From Streptomyces sp. SCSIO 30461 (lineage in GTDB: Bacteria > Actinomycetota > Actinomycetes > Streptomycetales > Streptomycetaceae), in contig NZ_CP146101.1 in assembly GCF_037023745.1 (NCBI RefSeq), forward strand, positions 1,922,001 through 1,986,000: a stretch of DNA of 64,000 nt, in the 5' to 3' direction. Each line of letters begins with the position of its first letter. The stretch's first letter is position 1. The position numbers were made by a program, and so were the translations under genes. The notes below the pieces were generated by a model. The model saw only the letters and a list, made by a program, of their open reading frames with translations. It searched no databases and was not told the origin of the DNA. Of the stretch, positions 1 through 8,780 are shown piece by piece.

Positions 1-295
1 CGCTCTCGCCGGTCACATCCCGCAGGTGCGTCAGCACCGGTCCGGCGGTGGCCAGCAGCCGGTCCTCACCCGCGGCGGCGGCGAGCTCCGCCAGCCGGGG
101 ACCCAGGATGAACCTGCCCTGCATGTCACGTGCCACCATCCGGTGGTGCTCCAGCGCCACGGCGAGGCGGTGCGCCGTGGGTCGCGCGAGCCCGGTCGCC
201 GCGACCAGCCCGGCGAGGGTGGCCGGGCCGGACTCCAGCGCGCTCAGTACCAGCGCTGCCTTGTCGAGAACTCCGACGCCACTAGAGTTGTCCAT
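1..295 (-). CDS. ndgR: IclR-family regulator NdgR, N-terminal part (gene runs off the window start)
   Basis: About 98 codons are visible, starting at an ATG (295-293) with [20 protein letters not shown]. Residues about 8-65 form the winged helix-turn-helix of IclR regulators ([20 protein letters not shown] is the helix-turn-helix), followed by the beta-wing ([13 protein letters not shown]). The effector-binding domain lies outside the window. The gene is divergent from leuC with 177 bp between the starts. In Streptomyces the IclR gene beside leuCD is NdgR, known to act on leucine and other amino-acid genes, so autoregulation and control of leuCD from this spacer is the expected arrangement. 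Identity rests on fold plus position; the operator itself could not be picked out with confidence. Confidence 0.88.
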   Translation of the reverse strand, partial: MDNSSGVGVLDKAALVLSALESGPATLAGLVAATGLARPTAHRLAVALEHHRMVARDMQGRFILGPRLAELAAAAGEDRLLATAGPVLTHLRDVTGES

Positions 296-472
296 GCAAC
301 GATACTCACGTCTCACTCTGTGAAACGCAAGTTCCAATTCTCCGAGAAGTTGCGAACCTGTGTTGTACGGCCGTACGAGGCCAGCGTGCCTCCGCCGGCA
401 ACCACCGGTGCCGTGCCGCGCAATCGATCTCTAGCAGGCGTCCGGCAGCGTTGCCGGGCCGGAGGGAAAGCG

Positions 473-1906
473 ATGGGTAGGACACTCGCGGAGAAGGTAT
501 GGGACGACCATGTCGTCCGGCGCGCCGAAGGCGAGCCCGACCTGCTCTTCATCGACCTTCACCTCCTGCACGAGGTGACCAGCCCGCAGGCGTTCGACGG
601 CCTTCGTCTGAGCGGGCGCCGGGTGCGCCGGCTGGACCTCACCATCGCCACCGAGGACCACAACACCCCGACCCTCGACATCGACAAGCCGATCGCCGAT
701 CCGGTCTCGCGCGCCCAGTTGGAGACCCTGCGCAAGAACTGTGCCGAGTTCGGCGTGCGGCTGCACCCGCTCGGAGACGTGGAGCAGGGAGTCGTCCATG
801 TGGTGGGACCGCAGCTGGGCCTCACCCAGCCGGGCACCACCGTGGTCTGCGGTGACTCCCACACCTCCACCCACGGCGCCTTCGGCGCGTTGGCTTTCGG
901 TATCGGCACCTCGCAGGTCGAGCATGTGCTGGCCACCCAGACCCTGCCGCTGGCCCGCCCCAAGACCATGGCGATCACGGTCGAGGGCGAGCTGCCCGAC
1001 GGTGTCACCGCCAAGGACCTGATCCTGGCGATCATCGCGAAGATCGGCACCGGCGGCGGCCAAGGCTACATCCTGGAGTACCGCGGCTCCGCCATCGAGA
1101 AGCTTTCGATGGAAGCCCGCATGACCATCTGCAACATGTCGATCGAGGCGGGCGCCCGGGCCGGCATGATCGCCCCGGACCAGACGACGTTCGACTACCT
1201 GGAAGGCCGGGAACACGCCCCCAGGGGCGAGGACTGGGACGCCGCGGTCGCCTACTGGAGGACCCTGCGCACCGACGACGACGCCGTCTTCGACGCCGAG
1301 GTCTTCATCGATGCCGCCGAGCTGTCCCCGTTCGTCACCTGGGGCACCAACCCGGGCCAGGGCGCTCCGCTGTCCGCCAGCGTCCCCGACCCGGCTTCGT
1401 ACGAGGACGCTTCGGAGCGGCTCGCCGCCGAGAAGGCTCTGGAGTACATGGGATTGACCGCGGGGCAGGCGCTGCGGGACGTCAAGGTCGACACCGTCTT
1501 CGTAGGCTCCTGCACCAACGGCCGTATCGAGGACCTGCGCTCCGCGGCGGCGATCCTGGACGGCCGCAAAGTCGCCGACGGGGTAAGGATGCTGGTGGTC
1601 CCCGGCTCGGTTCGGGTGGCGCTCCAGGCGGTCGAGGAGGGGCTCGACAAGGTCTTCAAGGAGGCCGGCGCCGAATGGCGGCACGCGGGCTGCTCCATGT
1701 GCCTGGGTATGAACCCCGACCAGCTCGCTCCCGGCGAGCGTTCCGCGTCCACCTCCAACCGCAACTTCGAGGGGCGGCAGGGCAAGGGCGGCCGTACCCA
1801 TCTGGTGTCACCACAGGTCGCAGCCGCCACTGCCGTGCTCGGCCACCTGGCGTCGCCCGCCGACCTGACAGACCTGTCCGTTCCTCGTACGCCCGCCGGA
1901 GTCTGA
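473..1906 (+). CDS. leuC: 3-isopropylmalate dehydratase large subunit
   Basis: 477 aa, the usual LeuC length. With LeuD it converts 2-isopropylmalate to 3-isopropylmalate in leucine biosynthesis. Aconitase-superfamily features are clear: the start [15 protein letters not shown], the substrate/cluster segment [13 protein letters not shown], and the cysteines for the 4Fe-4S cluster in VGSCTNGR and [11 protein letters not shown] 473 is chosen because GGAGGG lies 6 bp upstream and the protein begins as LeuC proteins do; the longer open frame upstream crosses the regulatory spacer. Five bases separate its stop from leuD, so the two are co-transcribed. NdgR, encoded divergently, is the likely regulator. 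Confidence 0.97.
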   Translation: MGRTLAEKVWDDHVVRRAEGEPDLLFIDLHLLHEVTSPQAFDGLRLSGRRVRRLDLTIATEDHNTPTLDIDKPIADPVSRAQLETLRKNCAEFGVRLHPLGDVEQGVVHVVGPQLGLTQPGTTVVCGDSHTSTHGAFGALAFGIGTSQVEHVLATQTLPLARPKTMAITVEGELPDGVTAKDLILAIIAKIGTGGGQGYILEYRGSAIEKLSMEARMTICNMSIEAGARAGMIAPDQTTFDYLEGREHAPRGEDWDAAVAYWRTLRTDDDAVFDAEVFIDAAELSPFVTWGTNPGQGAPLSASVPDPASYEDASERLAAEKALEYMGLTAGQALRDVKVDTVFVGSCTNGRIEDLRSAAAILDGRKVADGVRMLVVPGSVRVALQAVEEGLDKVFKEAGAEWRHAGCSMCLGMNPDQLAPGERSASTSNRNFEGRQGKGGRTHLVSPQVAAATAVLGHLASPADLTDLSVPRTPAGV

Positions 1907-1911
1907 CCGTC

Positions 1912-2505
1912 ATGGAAGCATTCACCACGCACACCGGTCGTGCCGTCCCGCTGCGCCGCAGCAATGTCGACACCGACCAGATCATCCCGGCCCACTGGCT
2001 CAAGAAGGTCACCCGCGACGGCTTCGAGGACGGGCTCTTCGAGGCCTGGCGCAGGAGCGACGACTTCGTACTCAACCAGCCGGAGCGGGAGGGTGCGACG
2101 GTGTTGGTCGCGGGCCCCGACTTCGGTACCGGCTCCTCGCGCGAGCACGCCGTCTGGGCGCTGCAGAACTACGGGTTCAAGGCCGTCATCTCCGCCCGCT
2201 TCGCCGACATCTTCCGTGGCAACTCGCTCAAGAACGGTCTGCTGACCGTCGTTCTGCCGCAGGATGCGGTGGACCGGCTCTGGGAGCTGACCGAGGCCGA
2301 CTCGTTGGCTGAAATCACCGTTGACTTGGAGCAGCGCCAGGTGCGTGCCGCCGGTGTCACCGTCGATTTCGAGCTGGATGAGAACGCCCGCTGGAGGCTG
2401 CTGAACGGACTCGACGACATCAGCCTCACCCTTCAGAACGAAGCCGACATCGCGGCTTACGAGACCTCTCGGCCGCCCTTCAAGCCCCGCACAATTGAGG
2501 TCTGA
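1912..2505 (+). CDS. leuD: 3-isopropylmalate dehydratase small subunit
   Basis: 197 aa, full length. It is the swivel domain of the LeuCD isomerase. Diagnostic segments are [14 protein letters not shown] near residues 18-31 and [13 protein letters not shown] around residue 68, which contact the substrate carboxylates. The gene follows leuC after 5 bp and is followed within 20 bp by a strong hairpin, so leuCD form a two-gene operon ending here. Confidence 0.97.
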   Translation: MEAFTTHTGRAVPLRRSNVDTDQIIPAHWLKKVTRDGFEDGLFEAWRRSDDFVLNQPEREGATVLVAGPDFGTGSSREHAVWALQNYGFKAVISARFADIFRGNSLKNGLLTVVLPQDAVDRLWELTEADSLAEITVDLEQRQVRAAGVTVDFELDENARWRLLNGLDDISLTLQNEADIAAYETSRPPFKPRTIEV

Positions 2506-2522
2506 GCAGCGCTTTTCCCCAA

Positions 2523-2554
2523 CTGCGCCCCCTGCCGTCCGGCAGGGGGCGCAG
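2523..2554 (+). terminator. leuCD transcription terminator
   Basis: A perfect 14-bp GC-rich stem (arms 2523-2536 and 2541-2554) with a GTCC loop begins 17 bp after the leuD stop. There is no long T run, as is common in Streptomyces terminators. Confidence 0.85.
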
Positions 2555-2609
2555 TCGCTTGTTGAGACCCACCGGGGCGACAACTCGCCCCAGATGGCAC
2601 AATCGGCGC

Positions 2610-2837
2610 ATGGAACGCGACAGCCAACTCGAGCTCTATCGGGCAGTCGCCGACCGGCTGAAAGAGGCGCATACTCGTGTGCGCGAACTGCAAGTCCCGG
2701 AGGGCGTAAGGATGGCGCTGTCCCGGAAGCTGCTGGCTGTCACAGCCGTGGCCAAGCACGATCTCGCCGACGCCGCAAGGCGCCTGGACCGGTTGATGAA
2801 CGACCTCGATGAAGGCCGTTTCCCTCAAGGTGACTGA
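2610..2837 (+). CDS. small conserved hypothetical protein
   Basis: 75 aa, starting MERDSQLELYRAVADRLKEA. It is highly charged and predicted almost entirely helical, with heptad-like spacing (LYRAVADRLKEA, ARRLDRLMNDLDEG), and it has no signal peptide or cysteine. Third positions are G/C rich, supporting real coding. It sits alone between leuCD and hupS, the place where other Streptomyces carry a similarly small gene. Function is unknown; a small helical dimer would be a guess. ATG 2610 is used because the frame upstream runs into the terminator-proximal spacer; no strong ribosome site is visible. Confidence 0.7.
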   Translation: MERDSQLELYRAVADRLKEAHTRVRELQVPEGVRMALSRKLLAVTAVAKHDLADAARRLDRLMNDLDEGRFPQGD

Positions 2838-2927
2838 CCCCCCGACGGCGGTGTCGATATATGGCACCGCCTGGTGGCCGCGGCGTCGACTTCGTTGCGG
2901 CACTAGGGTGATTAGCCCGTTTCGTGT

Positions 2928-2956
2928 TTGATTTGCGGTATATATCTGCCTAACGT
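2928..2956 (+). promoter_or_regulatory. putative hupS promoter
   Basis: TTGATT (2928-2933) and TAACGT (2951-2956) are separated by 17 bp in a locally AT-rich stretch, resembling a vegetative (HrdB-type) promoter about 50 bp ahead of the hupS start. Assignment is by eye only. Confidence 0.4.
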
Positions 2957-3007
2957 GCGAAAAAGCTTGAACACTTTCGTTCCGGCTATGTCTCCGAAGG
3001 GGAAGAA

Positions 3008-3604
3008 GTGAACAAGGCGCAGCTCGTAGAAGCGATTGCCGACAAGATGGGCGGCCGTCAGCAGGCCGCCGACGCGGTCGACGCGGTCCTCGACGCGATC
3101 GTCCGCGCGGTTGTCGGAGGGGACCGGGTCTCGGTCACCGGCTTCGGTTCGTTCGAGAAGGTCGACCGCCCCGCCCGCTACGCCCGCAACCCTCAGACGG
3201 GTGAGCGCGTGCGGGTCAAGAAGACCTCGGTGCCGCGATTCCGCGCGGGCCAGGGCTTCAAGGACCTGGTCAGCGGGACGAAGAAGCTCCCCAGGGGTGG
3301 CGAAGTCGCCGTCAAGAAGGCGCCCAAGGGCAGCCTCCAGGTCGGCACCGCCGCCAAGAAGGCCGCCGCGAAGAAGGCGACCGCCAAGAAGGCCGCGGTG
3401 AAGAAGACCGCGGCGAAGAAGACCACCGCCGCGGCGAAGAAGACCGCGGCGAAGAAGACCACCACCGCGAAGACCGCCGCGGTGAAGAAGACCGCGGCGA
3501 AGAAGACCACCGCGAAGAAGGCCACGGCCAAGAAGACCGCCCCGGCCAAGAAGGCCACAGCGCGCAAGACCACCGCCAAGAAAACCGCTGCCCGCAAGAA
3601 GTAA
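3008..3604 (+). CDS. hupS: HU-family nucleoid protein with lysine-rich tail (HupS)
   Basis: 198 aa starting at GTG 3008, with GAAGGGGAAG just upstream. Residues 1-90 are a complete HU domain with the DNA-intercalating arm NPQTGE at 61-66. Residues about 95-198 are a tail of repeated AAKKA/KKT motifs resembling eukaryotic H1. In Streptomyces the tailed HU, HupS, compacts the spore nucleoid, while the untailed HupA is vegetative; the tail and the position after leuCD identify HupS. The tail is slightly shorter than I remember for S. coelicolor HupS (about 218 aa), and its tandem codons make length change by slippage likely. It is monocistronic and closed by a hairpin. Confidence 0.95.
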   Translation: MNKAQLVEAIADKMGGRQQAADAVDAVLDAIVRAVVGGDRVSVTGFGSFEKVDRPARYARNPQTGERVRVKKTSVPRFRAGQGFKDLVSGTKKLPRGGEVAVKKAPKGSLQVGTAAKKAAAKKATAKKAAVKKTAAKKTTAAAKKTAAKKTTTAKTAAVKKTAAKKTTAKKATAKKTAPAKKATARKTTAKKTAARKK

Positions 3605-3636
3605 GCGGCGCGGCACACGAGGGCCACTCACGCGAC

Positions 3637-3667
3637 GGGCCGGACTCCCTCGGCGGGAGCCCGGCCC
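3637..3667 (+). terminator. hupS terminator
   Basis: The arms 3637-3649 and 3655-3667 form a 13-bp stem with one mismatch and a 5-nt loop, 32 bp after the hupS stop. Confidence 0.7.
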
Positions 3668-3806
3668 GCGGCATGCCGGAGCGGTGTCCCGACCGCGTCC
3701 CGACCGTGCTGACTGCTCCCGCTGCCTTCGTGGAACGCGTAGAAGGCGTCGAACGTGCTGTTCCGGCTGTCCCGCAGAGGCCCACCCGCCCGAAGGCGGG
3801 GCTCGC

Positions 3807-4010
3807 TCACAGCGTCTGAAGTGTCACCAAGGTGATCCGCAGGGCATCGCCCTGCCTCTCGGTCTCGATACGCACCCGCTGCCCGGGCCGCAGCAACCGC
3901 AGCCCGCCGGCGTCGAACGCCGCGGTGTCGAAGTCCACCGGAGTCCCGTCATCGAGCAGCACACTGCCGCTCCGGGTCTCTGAGTCATACGTGTACGCGG
4001 TCGCCTGCAT
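3807..4010 (-). CDS. small conserved hypothetical protein, possible OB/cold-shock-like fold
   Basis: 67 aa (MQATAYTYDSETRSGSVLLD...). The residues suggest five short beta strands (TAYTYDSETRSGSVLLDDGT, PVDFDTAAF, RVRIETER, ALRITLVTL), like a cold-shock-type beta barrel, but the RNA-binding aromatic motifs of CspA are absent. It starts 9 bp after the cofC stop on the same strand and is probably co-transcribed with it. The function is unknown; the family assignment is only a fold guess. Confidence 0.72.
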   Translation of the reverse strand: MQATAYTYDSETRSGSVLLDDGTPVDFDTAAFDAGGLRLLRPGQRVRIETERQGDALRITLVTLQTL

Positions 4011-4019
4011 GCCCAGAGC

Positions 4020-4703
4020 CTATCCGGACCCGCCCTGACCGACCGCCCGGCCGTCGCCCGCGAGATGCCCCCGCAGCAGCGGCAGCCCGGCGCAGTGCGC
4101 CGTGGTGCGGGGGCCCACCCCGAGGGTCAGCGCGGCCAGCAGGTCATCGGCTGTGTCGACGTCCCGGCGCACCGAGTCGGTGCCGGCCGGCGCAATTTCC
4201 ACCGCCCCGGACCGCAAATGCCGGTTTCGGGAAGGACCGCCGAATGCCGGACGCAATTCCCAGCCCGCACCGGCCGCGAGAAAAGTCGTGCCAATTCCCG
4301 CCGAGTCCGGGAGGAAAGCCCGCGGAAATTGTGCGCCCGCCGCGAGCACCAGTGCCAATTCCGCTGCTCGCAGCGCCGGCAGATCGGCGTTGAGCGCGGC
4401 AACCGGAGCGCCCGGCCGGCCGGCGCGCACCACATCGGCGCCGTGCGCCAACGCGGCGTTGAGCCCAGCCGCCGGGGTGTCGGGCACGATCCTGGCGCCG
4501 ATGGCGGACAGCTCGGCAGCCGCCAACGGATCGTCCGTGACGACCGCCACATCCGCCACCGCGGGGCACGCCAGGGCCGCGGCCACCGTGTCCTGGGCGA
4601 AGGCCAGCGCCAGGCGGGGCCTGAGCATCGCCCCGACGGCCTCCGCCAGCCTGCTCTTGGCCAGGGCGAGGGGCTTCAGCGGAACGACGAGTGACCAGTG
4701 CAC
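4020..4703 (-). CDS. cofC: CofC/FbiD-type phospho(enol)pyruvate/phospholactate guanylyltransferase
   Basis: 227 aa. The N-terminus LKPLALAKSRLAE is the nucleotide-binding loop of CofC proteins, and VVTDDPLAAAE and ALNADLPAL (the metal-binding acidic stretch) follow in the expected order. CofC transfers GMP to a phosphorylated C3 acid, feeding CofD (FbiA) in coenzyme F420 synthesis; F420 is widely used in actinomycetes. Other F420 genes are not in the window, so here cofC stands apart from its pathway. The gene is convergent with hupS and divergent from plsC. Confidence 0.9.
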   Translation of the reverse strand: MHWSLVVPLKPLALAKSRLAEAVGAMLRPRLALAFAQDTVAAALACPAVADVAVVTDDPLAAAELSAIGARIVPDTPAAGLNAALAHGADVVRAGRPGAPVAALNADLPALRAAELALVLAAGAQFPRAFLPDSAGIGTTFLAAGAGWELRPAFGGPSRNRHLRSGAVEIAPAGTDSVRRDVDTADDLLAALTLGVGPRTTAHCAGLPLLRGHLAGDGRAVGQGGSG

Positions 4704-4932
4704 GGCCTCATTGTGACCCGCCCGGCGACGGCGCCGCGATCAGCCGGTGCCGCGGCGGCCGTGTGCCTCGTCAACGGCGGCAATCGTGACCTTCCCGTGC
4801 GGCGACCCGTACGGCCGCGCCGCCGGGCGGGGCGTACGGTGTTCTCGACAGACCGGGGGCGCGAGGCGACACTTGGCCCCCGGCAGCCGGGCCGCAGCAA
4901 GCAGCCGCCAGGTCATAGAGGAAGGTGTCCGA

Positions 4933-5685
4933 GTGTCCCGCCGCAGAATCGGCTTCTGGTACCGCCTGGCGGCGGTCATCGCGAAACCGCCGCTGGTGGT
5001 TCTCTTCAAGCGGGACTGGCGGGGAACGGAGCACATCCCGGCCGACGGCGGATTCATCACCGCCGTGAACCACAACTCGTACCTGGACCCGCTGTCCTAC
5101 GCGCACTACCAGTACAACACCGGACGAGTGCCCCGCTTCCTGGCGAAGGCCGCCCTCTTCAAGGGCAGGTTCGTCGGCACGATCCTGCGCGGCACGGGCC
5201 AGATCCCCGTCTACCGCGAGACGACCAACGCGATGGACGCCTTCCGGGCGGCCGTGGACGCCATCCAGCGCGGCGAGTGCGTGGCGTTCTACCCCGAGGG
5301 AACGCTCACCCGCGACCCGGAGATGTGGCCCATGGCGGGCAAGACCGGTGCCGCCCGGGTCGCTCTGCTCACCAAGGCGCCGGTCATCCCGGTCGCGCAG
5401 TGGGGCGCCAACATGGCGATGCCGCCGTACGCCAAGGAGAACAAGCTGCGGCTGTTCCCGCGCAAGACCCTGATCGTGCAGGCGGGACCGCCTGTCGACC
5501 TCGACCGGTTCTACGGGCAGGAGCCCACGCCCGAGGTGCTGCGTGAGGCGACCGAGGTCATCATGGCCGCGATCACCGCGATCCTCGAGGAGGTGCGCGG
5601 AGAGACGGCGCCCGGCCGGACCTACGACCACCAGTCGGCCCGTACGGAACAGCGACGCAGGGCCGCCGAGGAGGGGATGAAGTGA
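4933..5685 (+). CDS. plsC: 1-acyl-sn-glycerol-3-phosphate acyltransferase (PlsC family)
   Basis: 250 aa. It carries acyltransferase motif I NHNSYLDP (NHX4D) near residue 48, the block III segment FYPEGTLTRD, and motif IV around KAPVIPVAQWG. It acylates lysophosphatidic acid at the inner membrane face in phospholipid synthesis. GTG 4933 is chosen because GAGGAAGG ends 7 bp upstream and the family begins near RRRIGFWYRLA; a longer frame from 4747 lacks a ribosome site. The stop overlaps the gpsA start by 4 bp (GTGA), joining two enzymes that both act on glycerol-3-phosphate lipids. Confidence 0.92.
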   Translation: MSRRRIGFWYRLAAVIAKPPLVVLFKRDWRGTEHIPADGGFITAVNHNSYLDPLSYAHYQYNTGRVPRFLAKAALFKGRFVGTILRGTGQIPVYRETTNAMDAFRAAVDAIQRGECVAFYPEGTLTRDPEMWPMAGKTGAARVALLTKAPVIPVAQWGANMAMPPYAKENKLRLFPRKTLIVQAGPPVDLDRFYGQEPTPEVLREATEVIMAAITAILEEVRGETAPGRTYDHQSARTEQRRRAAEEGMK

Positions 5686-6719
5686 CCCGTCCCGTCAAGG
5701 CCGCCGTCTTCGGCGCCGGATCCTGGGGCACCGCCTTCTCGGTGATCCTCGCCGACGCAGGCTGCGATGTGACCCTCTGGGCTCGCCGGGCCGAGCAGGT
5801 CGATGTCATCAACGCCACCCGCTGCAACCCCGACTACCTCCCGGGAGCCCCGCTCCCCGAGGCGGTACGGGCCACCAATGACGCCGCCGAGGCCGCTGAC
5901 GGAGCCGACTTCACGGTGCTCGTCGTTCCCTCCCAGACCCTGCGGGCCAACCTCACCGAATGGGCGCCGAAGCTGGCCCCCGACACCGTCCTCGTCTCCC
6001 TGATGAAGGGCGTCGAACTCGGCACCGCCAAGCGGATGAGCGAGGTCATCACCGAAGTGGTCGCCGGGGCACCGGGTGGGGGAGCCGCCGACGCCGTTCG
6101 GCGCAGGGTCGCGGTCCTCACCGGGCCCAACCTGGCGAAGGAGATCGCCGCCCGGCAGCCCGCCGCCGCCGTGGTGGCCTGCGAGGACGAGTCGGTCGCC
6201 CAACGGCTCCAGTCCGCCTGCATGACCCCGTACTTCCGCGCCTACACCAACACCGACGTCGTCGGCTGCGAGCTGGGAGGCGCCGTCAAGAACGTCATCG
6301 GCCTGGCCGTCGGCATCGCGGACGGCATGGGACTCGGCGACAACTCCAAAGCCACCCTCATCACCCGCGGCCTCGCCGAGACGACCCGTCTCGGCCTCGT
6401 CATGGGCGCCGACCCCATGACCTTCTCGGGCCTCGCGGGGCTCGGCGACCTCGTCGCCACCTGCTCGTCCCCGCTGTCCAGGAACCACACCTTCGGCACC
6501 AATCTCGGGCGGGGGATGACGCTCCAGGAGACCATCGCCGCCACCAAACAGACGGCCGAGGGCGTCAAGTCCTGCGAGTCCGTGCTGGATCTGGCCAGGC
6601 GGCACGGCGTCGACATGCCGATCACGGAGACGGTGGTGTCGATCGTGCACGAGGGCAAGCCGCCGGTGGTCGCCCTGAAGGAACTGATGTCGCGCAGCGC
6701 GAAGCCCGAGCGCCATTGA
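5682..6719 (+). CDS. gpsA: glycerol-3-phosphate dehydrogenase [NAD(P)+]
   Basis: 345 aa. The Rossmann motif GAGSWG is at residues 11-16, GPNLAKEIA marks the active-site region, and GGAVKNVIGLAVGIADGMGLGDNSKA contains the catalytic lysine and substrate site. It reduces dihydroxyacetone phosphate to sn-glycerol-3-phosphate, the backbone supplied to the acyltransferase encoded just upstream. A glycine- and charge-rich stretch (APGGGAADAVRRR, about residues 130-142) before GPNLAKEI seems longer than in relatives. The start is a GTG inside the plsC stop. Confidence 0.96.
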   Translation: MTRPVKAAVFGAGSWGTAFSVILADAGCDVTLWARRAEQVDVINATRCNPDYLPGAPLPEAVRATNDAAEAADGADFTVLVVPSQTLRANLTEWAPKLAPDTVLVSLMKGVELGTAKRMSEVITEVVAGAPGGGAADAVRRRVAVLTGPNLAKEIAARQPAAAVVACEDESVAQRLQSACMTPYFRAYTNTDVVGCELGGAVKNVIGLAVGIADGMGLGDNSKATLITRGLAETTRLGLVMGADPMTFSGLAGLGDLVATCSSPLSRNHTFGTNLGRGMTLQETIAATKQTAEGVKSCESVLDLARRHGVDMPITETVVSIVHEGKPPVVALKELMSRSAKPERH

Positions 6720-6740
6720 CGTCTTGCGCCGGGTGGGCCG

Positions 6741-6800
6741 GCGAGTGCCCCCCGCACCCGGCGAGTGCCCCCCGCACCCGGCGAGTGCCCCCCGCACCCG
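6741..6800. repeat. three tandem 20-bp repeats
   Basis: The 20-bp unit GCGAGTGCCCCCCGCACCCG occurs three times without a mismatch, at 6741-6760, 6761-6780 and 6781-6800, directly after gpsA. The unit is unrelated to the 34-bp arrays elsewhere in the window. Confidence 0.95.
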
Positions 6801-6891
6801 GTGGTGCGGTGACCCAGACTGCGGGAACACGCGGTGTGCCGCGCTCCTTGCGCGGTAGCCGCAGGCCTGGCTGCGCTTTTGACAGGCCGGG

Positions 6892-6926
6892 GCGTCCGGG
6901 GTGCCGCGGGCGGGGCACCCGGACGC
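6892..6926 (+). terminator. gpsA terminator
   Basis: GCGTCCGGG (6892-6900) pairs with CCCGGACGC (6918-6926). The stem continues with TGCC/GGCA after a one-base bulge. Confidence 0.65.
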
Positions 6927-7049
6927 AGCGGCCACGGGCCCGCGGGAAGCCGTCGCGTAAGCCGCCGAGCCACCGGGCGGGGGGCCCGAGGCGGGGGTGC
7001 GGCGCGGGCCTGCCGTGGCGGCGAAAGCGCAAGGTAGTCTCGTCGCGAT

Positions 7050-8222
7050 ATGAGCGAGAACCCGTTCCACAGCCCCGACCTCGCCCCTGCGCAGGGCGAG
7101 GCGCCCCGCAAGCCGCGTGTAGCGGTCGTCTTCGGTGGCCGTAGCTCCGAGCACGCGATCTCCGTCGTGACGGCCGGCGCCGTGCTGCGCGCCATCGACC
7201 GTGCCAAGTACGACGTACTGCCCATCGGCATCACCGGCGACGGCCGCTGGGCGCTGACCGCCGACGATCCGGAGCGGATGGCCATCGCCGACCGCAGGCT
7301 GCCGTCCGTCGCCGAGCTCGCCGAGTCCACCGAGGGCGGCGTGGTCCTGCCCGTCGACCCGGCCAACCGCGAGGTGGTCTACAGCGAGCCTGGCTCGGTG
7401 CCCAAGGTGCTCGGTGAGGTCGACGTCGTCTTTCCGATGCTGCACGGTCCCTACGGTGAGGACGGCACTCTCCAGGGACTGCTGGAGCTCTCCGGTATCC
7501 CGTATGTCGGTTCGGGTGTGCTGGCCTCGGCAGTCGGCCAGGACAAGGAGTACATGAAGCGGGTCTTCATGTCCTTCGGCCTGCCGGTCGGCCCCTATGT
7601 GGTCATCAGGCCCCGTGAGTGGGTGAACGATCCTTCCGCCGCGCGCAAGAAGATCATCGACTTCGCCGGCGAGCACGGCTGGCCGCTCTTCGTGAAGCCC
7701 GCCCGCGCGGGGTCCTCGATCGGCATCACCAAGGTCGACGACCTCCCGGGACTCGACGAGGCGATCGAGGAGGCCCAGCGGCACGACCCCAAGATCCTCG
7801 TCGAGGCGTTGCTGCGGGGCCGTGAGATCGAGTGCGGGGTGCTGGAGTTCGAGGACGGCCCGCGCGCCAGCGTGCCCGCCGAGATCCCGCCGGTCTCCGC
7901 GCACGACTTCTATGACTTCGAGGCGAAATACATCGACTCGGCCGACGGTCTGGTGCCCGCGCCGCTCACCGATGAGCAGACCGCCGAGGTGCGGCGGCTC
8001 GCGGTCGCTGCGTTCGAGGCGGCGTCCTGCGAGGGGCTGGTCCGGGCGGACTTCTTCCTCACCGAGGACGGCGATTTCGTGATCAACGAGATCAACACCA
8101 TGCCCGGGTTCACGCCGATCTCGATGTACCCGCGGATGTGGCAGGAGAGCGGGGTCGGATACCCGGAGCTCGTCGACCGACTGATCCAGGCGGCGCTGCG
8201 GCGCTCCACCGGACTGCGCTGA
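7050..8222 (+). CDS. ddl: D-alanine--D-alanine ligase
   Basis: 390 aa, of the A-type (about 360-390 aa) rather than the short B-type. Key segments are FGGRSSEHAISV near the N-terminus, HGPYGEDGTLQG, the ATP-grasp region EHGWPLFVKPARAGSSIGI, and FVINEINTMPGFT with metal- and substrate-binding residues at the C-terminus. It makes the D-Ala-D-Ala dipeptide of peptidoglycan in the cytoplasm. The terminal loop residues look like the standard dipeptide-forming enzyme; no vanHAX neighbours are present, so nothing points to D-Ala-D-Lac synthesis. It is monocistronic between two hairpins. The ribosome site at ATG 7050 is weak. Confidence 0.95.
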   Translation: MSENPFHSPDLAPAQGEAPRKPRVAVVFGGRSSEHAISVVTAGAVLRAIDRAKYDVLPIGITGDGRWALTADDPERMAIADRRLPSVAELAESTEGGVVLPVDPANREVVYSEPGSVPKVLGEVDVVFPMLHGPYGEDGTLQGLLELSGIPYVGSGVLASAVGQDKEYMKRVFMSFGLPVGPYVVIRPREWVNDPSAARKKIIDFAGEHGWPLFVKPARAGSSIGITKVDDLPGLDEAIEEAQRHDPKILVEALLRGREIECGVLEFEDGPRASVPAEIPPVSAHDFYDFEAKYIDSADGLVPAPLTDEQTAEVRRLAVAAFEAASCEGLVRADFFLTEDGDFVINEINTMPGFTPISMYPRMWQESGVGYPELVDRLIQAALRRSTGLR

Positions 8223-8228
8223 CGCGTA

Positions 8229-8264
8229 CCGTGCGAAACGGTTCTGCAAAACCGTTTCGCACGG
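8229..8264. terminator. bidirectional terminator between ddl and the DUF3515 gene
   Basis: A perfect 15-bp inverted repeat (arms 8229-8243 and 8250-8264) with a 6-nt loop lies between two convergent genes. The arm GTGCGAAACGGTT is unusually AT-containing for this genome. It starts 7 bp after the ddl stop and ends 8 bp from the other stop. Confidence 0.9.
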
Positions 8265-8271
8265 CAGCCGT

Positions 8272-8760
8272 TCAGTGTTCGCCGTGTTCGTCGGCGAAGA
8301 GTGCCGGGACGGTCTTGGAGACGGGCTCCGCCAGATCCGTCAGCGGCCCGAGGTCATGGGCGTACTGCTTCCCCAGCGTGACCTCCACATAGGTCTTGCG
8401 GGACGCGGTGGTGAGGCGGGGGCCGTCGCCGTCGCGCTCCTCCACCAGCCAGCCGACGCCGTCGACCTCGACCGCCTGCCCCTGCGGATCACTCATCCCC
8501 GGGGGCCGGGGGACACCGCAGCGCAGTACGATCGCGGCGTCCCCCCACCCGGCGGTCAGCTCGGAACGCGGCTCGGGGTCCTGGCGCTCCATTCCGGCCA
8601 CGGAATCCGGTAGCGCCTCGTGCAGGGCGCGGCACAGCGCCGACTCCTGCTGAGGGGGCGAGGGCACCGCGACCACGGGAGCATCCGTGGCGCAGCCCGA
8701 GACGGCCAGTAGCACCGCGGCCGTGGCGGGCAGGGAGGCATGTCGGTGGAAGGACAACAC
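8272..8760 (-). CDS. DUF3515-type lipoprotein
   Basis: 162 aa. The N-terminus has a hydrophobic segment (ATAAVLLAV) and lipobox LAVSGC, with the modified cysteine at residue 23, so it should be anchored on the outer face of the membrane. The rest contains two conserved-looking cysteines (ESALCRAL, VLRCGVPRP) that may form a disulfide, and the motif GVGWLVEE. It matches what I know of DUF3515 actinobacterial lipoproteins; the function is unknown. The start is GTG at 8760. It lies 20 bp downstream of the Lrp-like gene on the same strand. Confidence 0.78.
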   Translation of the reverse strand: MLSFHRHASLPATAAVLLAVSGCATDAPVVAVPSPPQQESALCRALHEALPDSVAGMERQDPEPRSELTAGWGDAAIVLRCGVPRPPGMSDPQGQAVEVDGVGWLVEERDGDGPRLTTASRKTYVEVTLGKQYAHDLGPLTDLAEPVSKTVPALFADEHGEH

Positions 8761-8780
8761 CGGCCCAGCGTAGACGGGGG

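Larger units (their letters stand above)
6720..7049 (+). other. 330-bp gpsA-ddl spacer (short repeats, hairpin, probable ddl promoter)
   Basis: No gene is seen. The first part holds three exact 20-bp direct repeats (6741-6800), the middle an AT-poor stretch ending in CTTTT, then a strong hairpin (6892-6926). The remaining 120 bp must contain the ddl promoter, but no convincing -35/-10 pair stands out. Confidence 0.6.

Noticed and set aside
5622..8249. 875-codon reverse-strand frame across gpsA and ddl
   Set aside because: It is the antisense shadow of two well-identified genes; GC-rich antisense frames lack stops.
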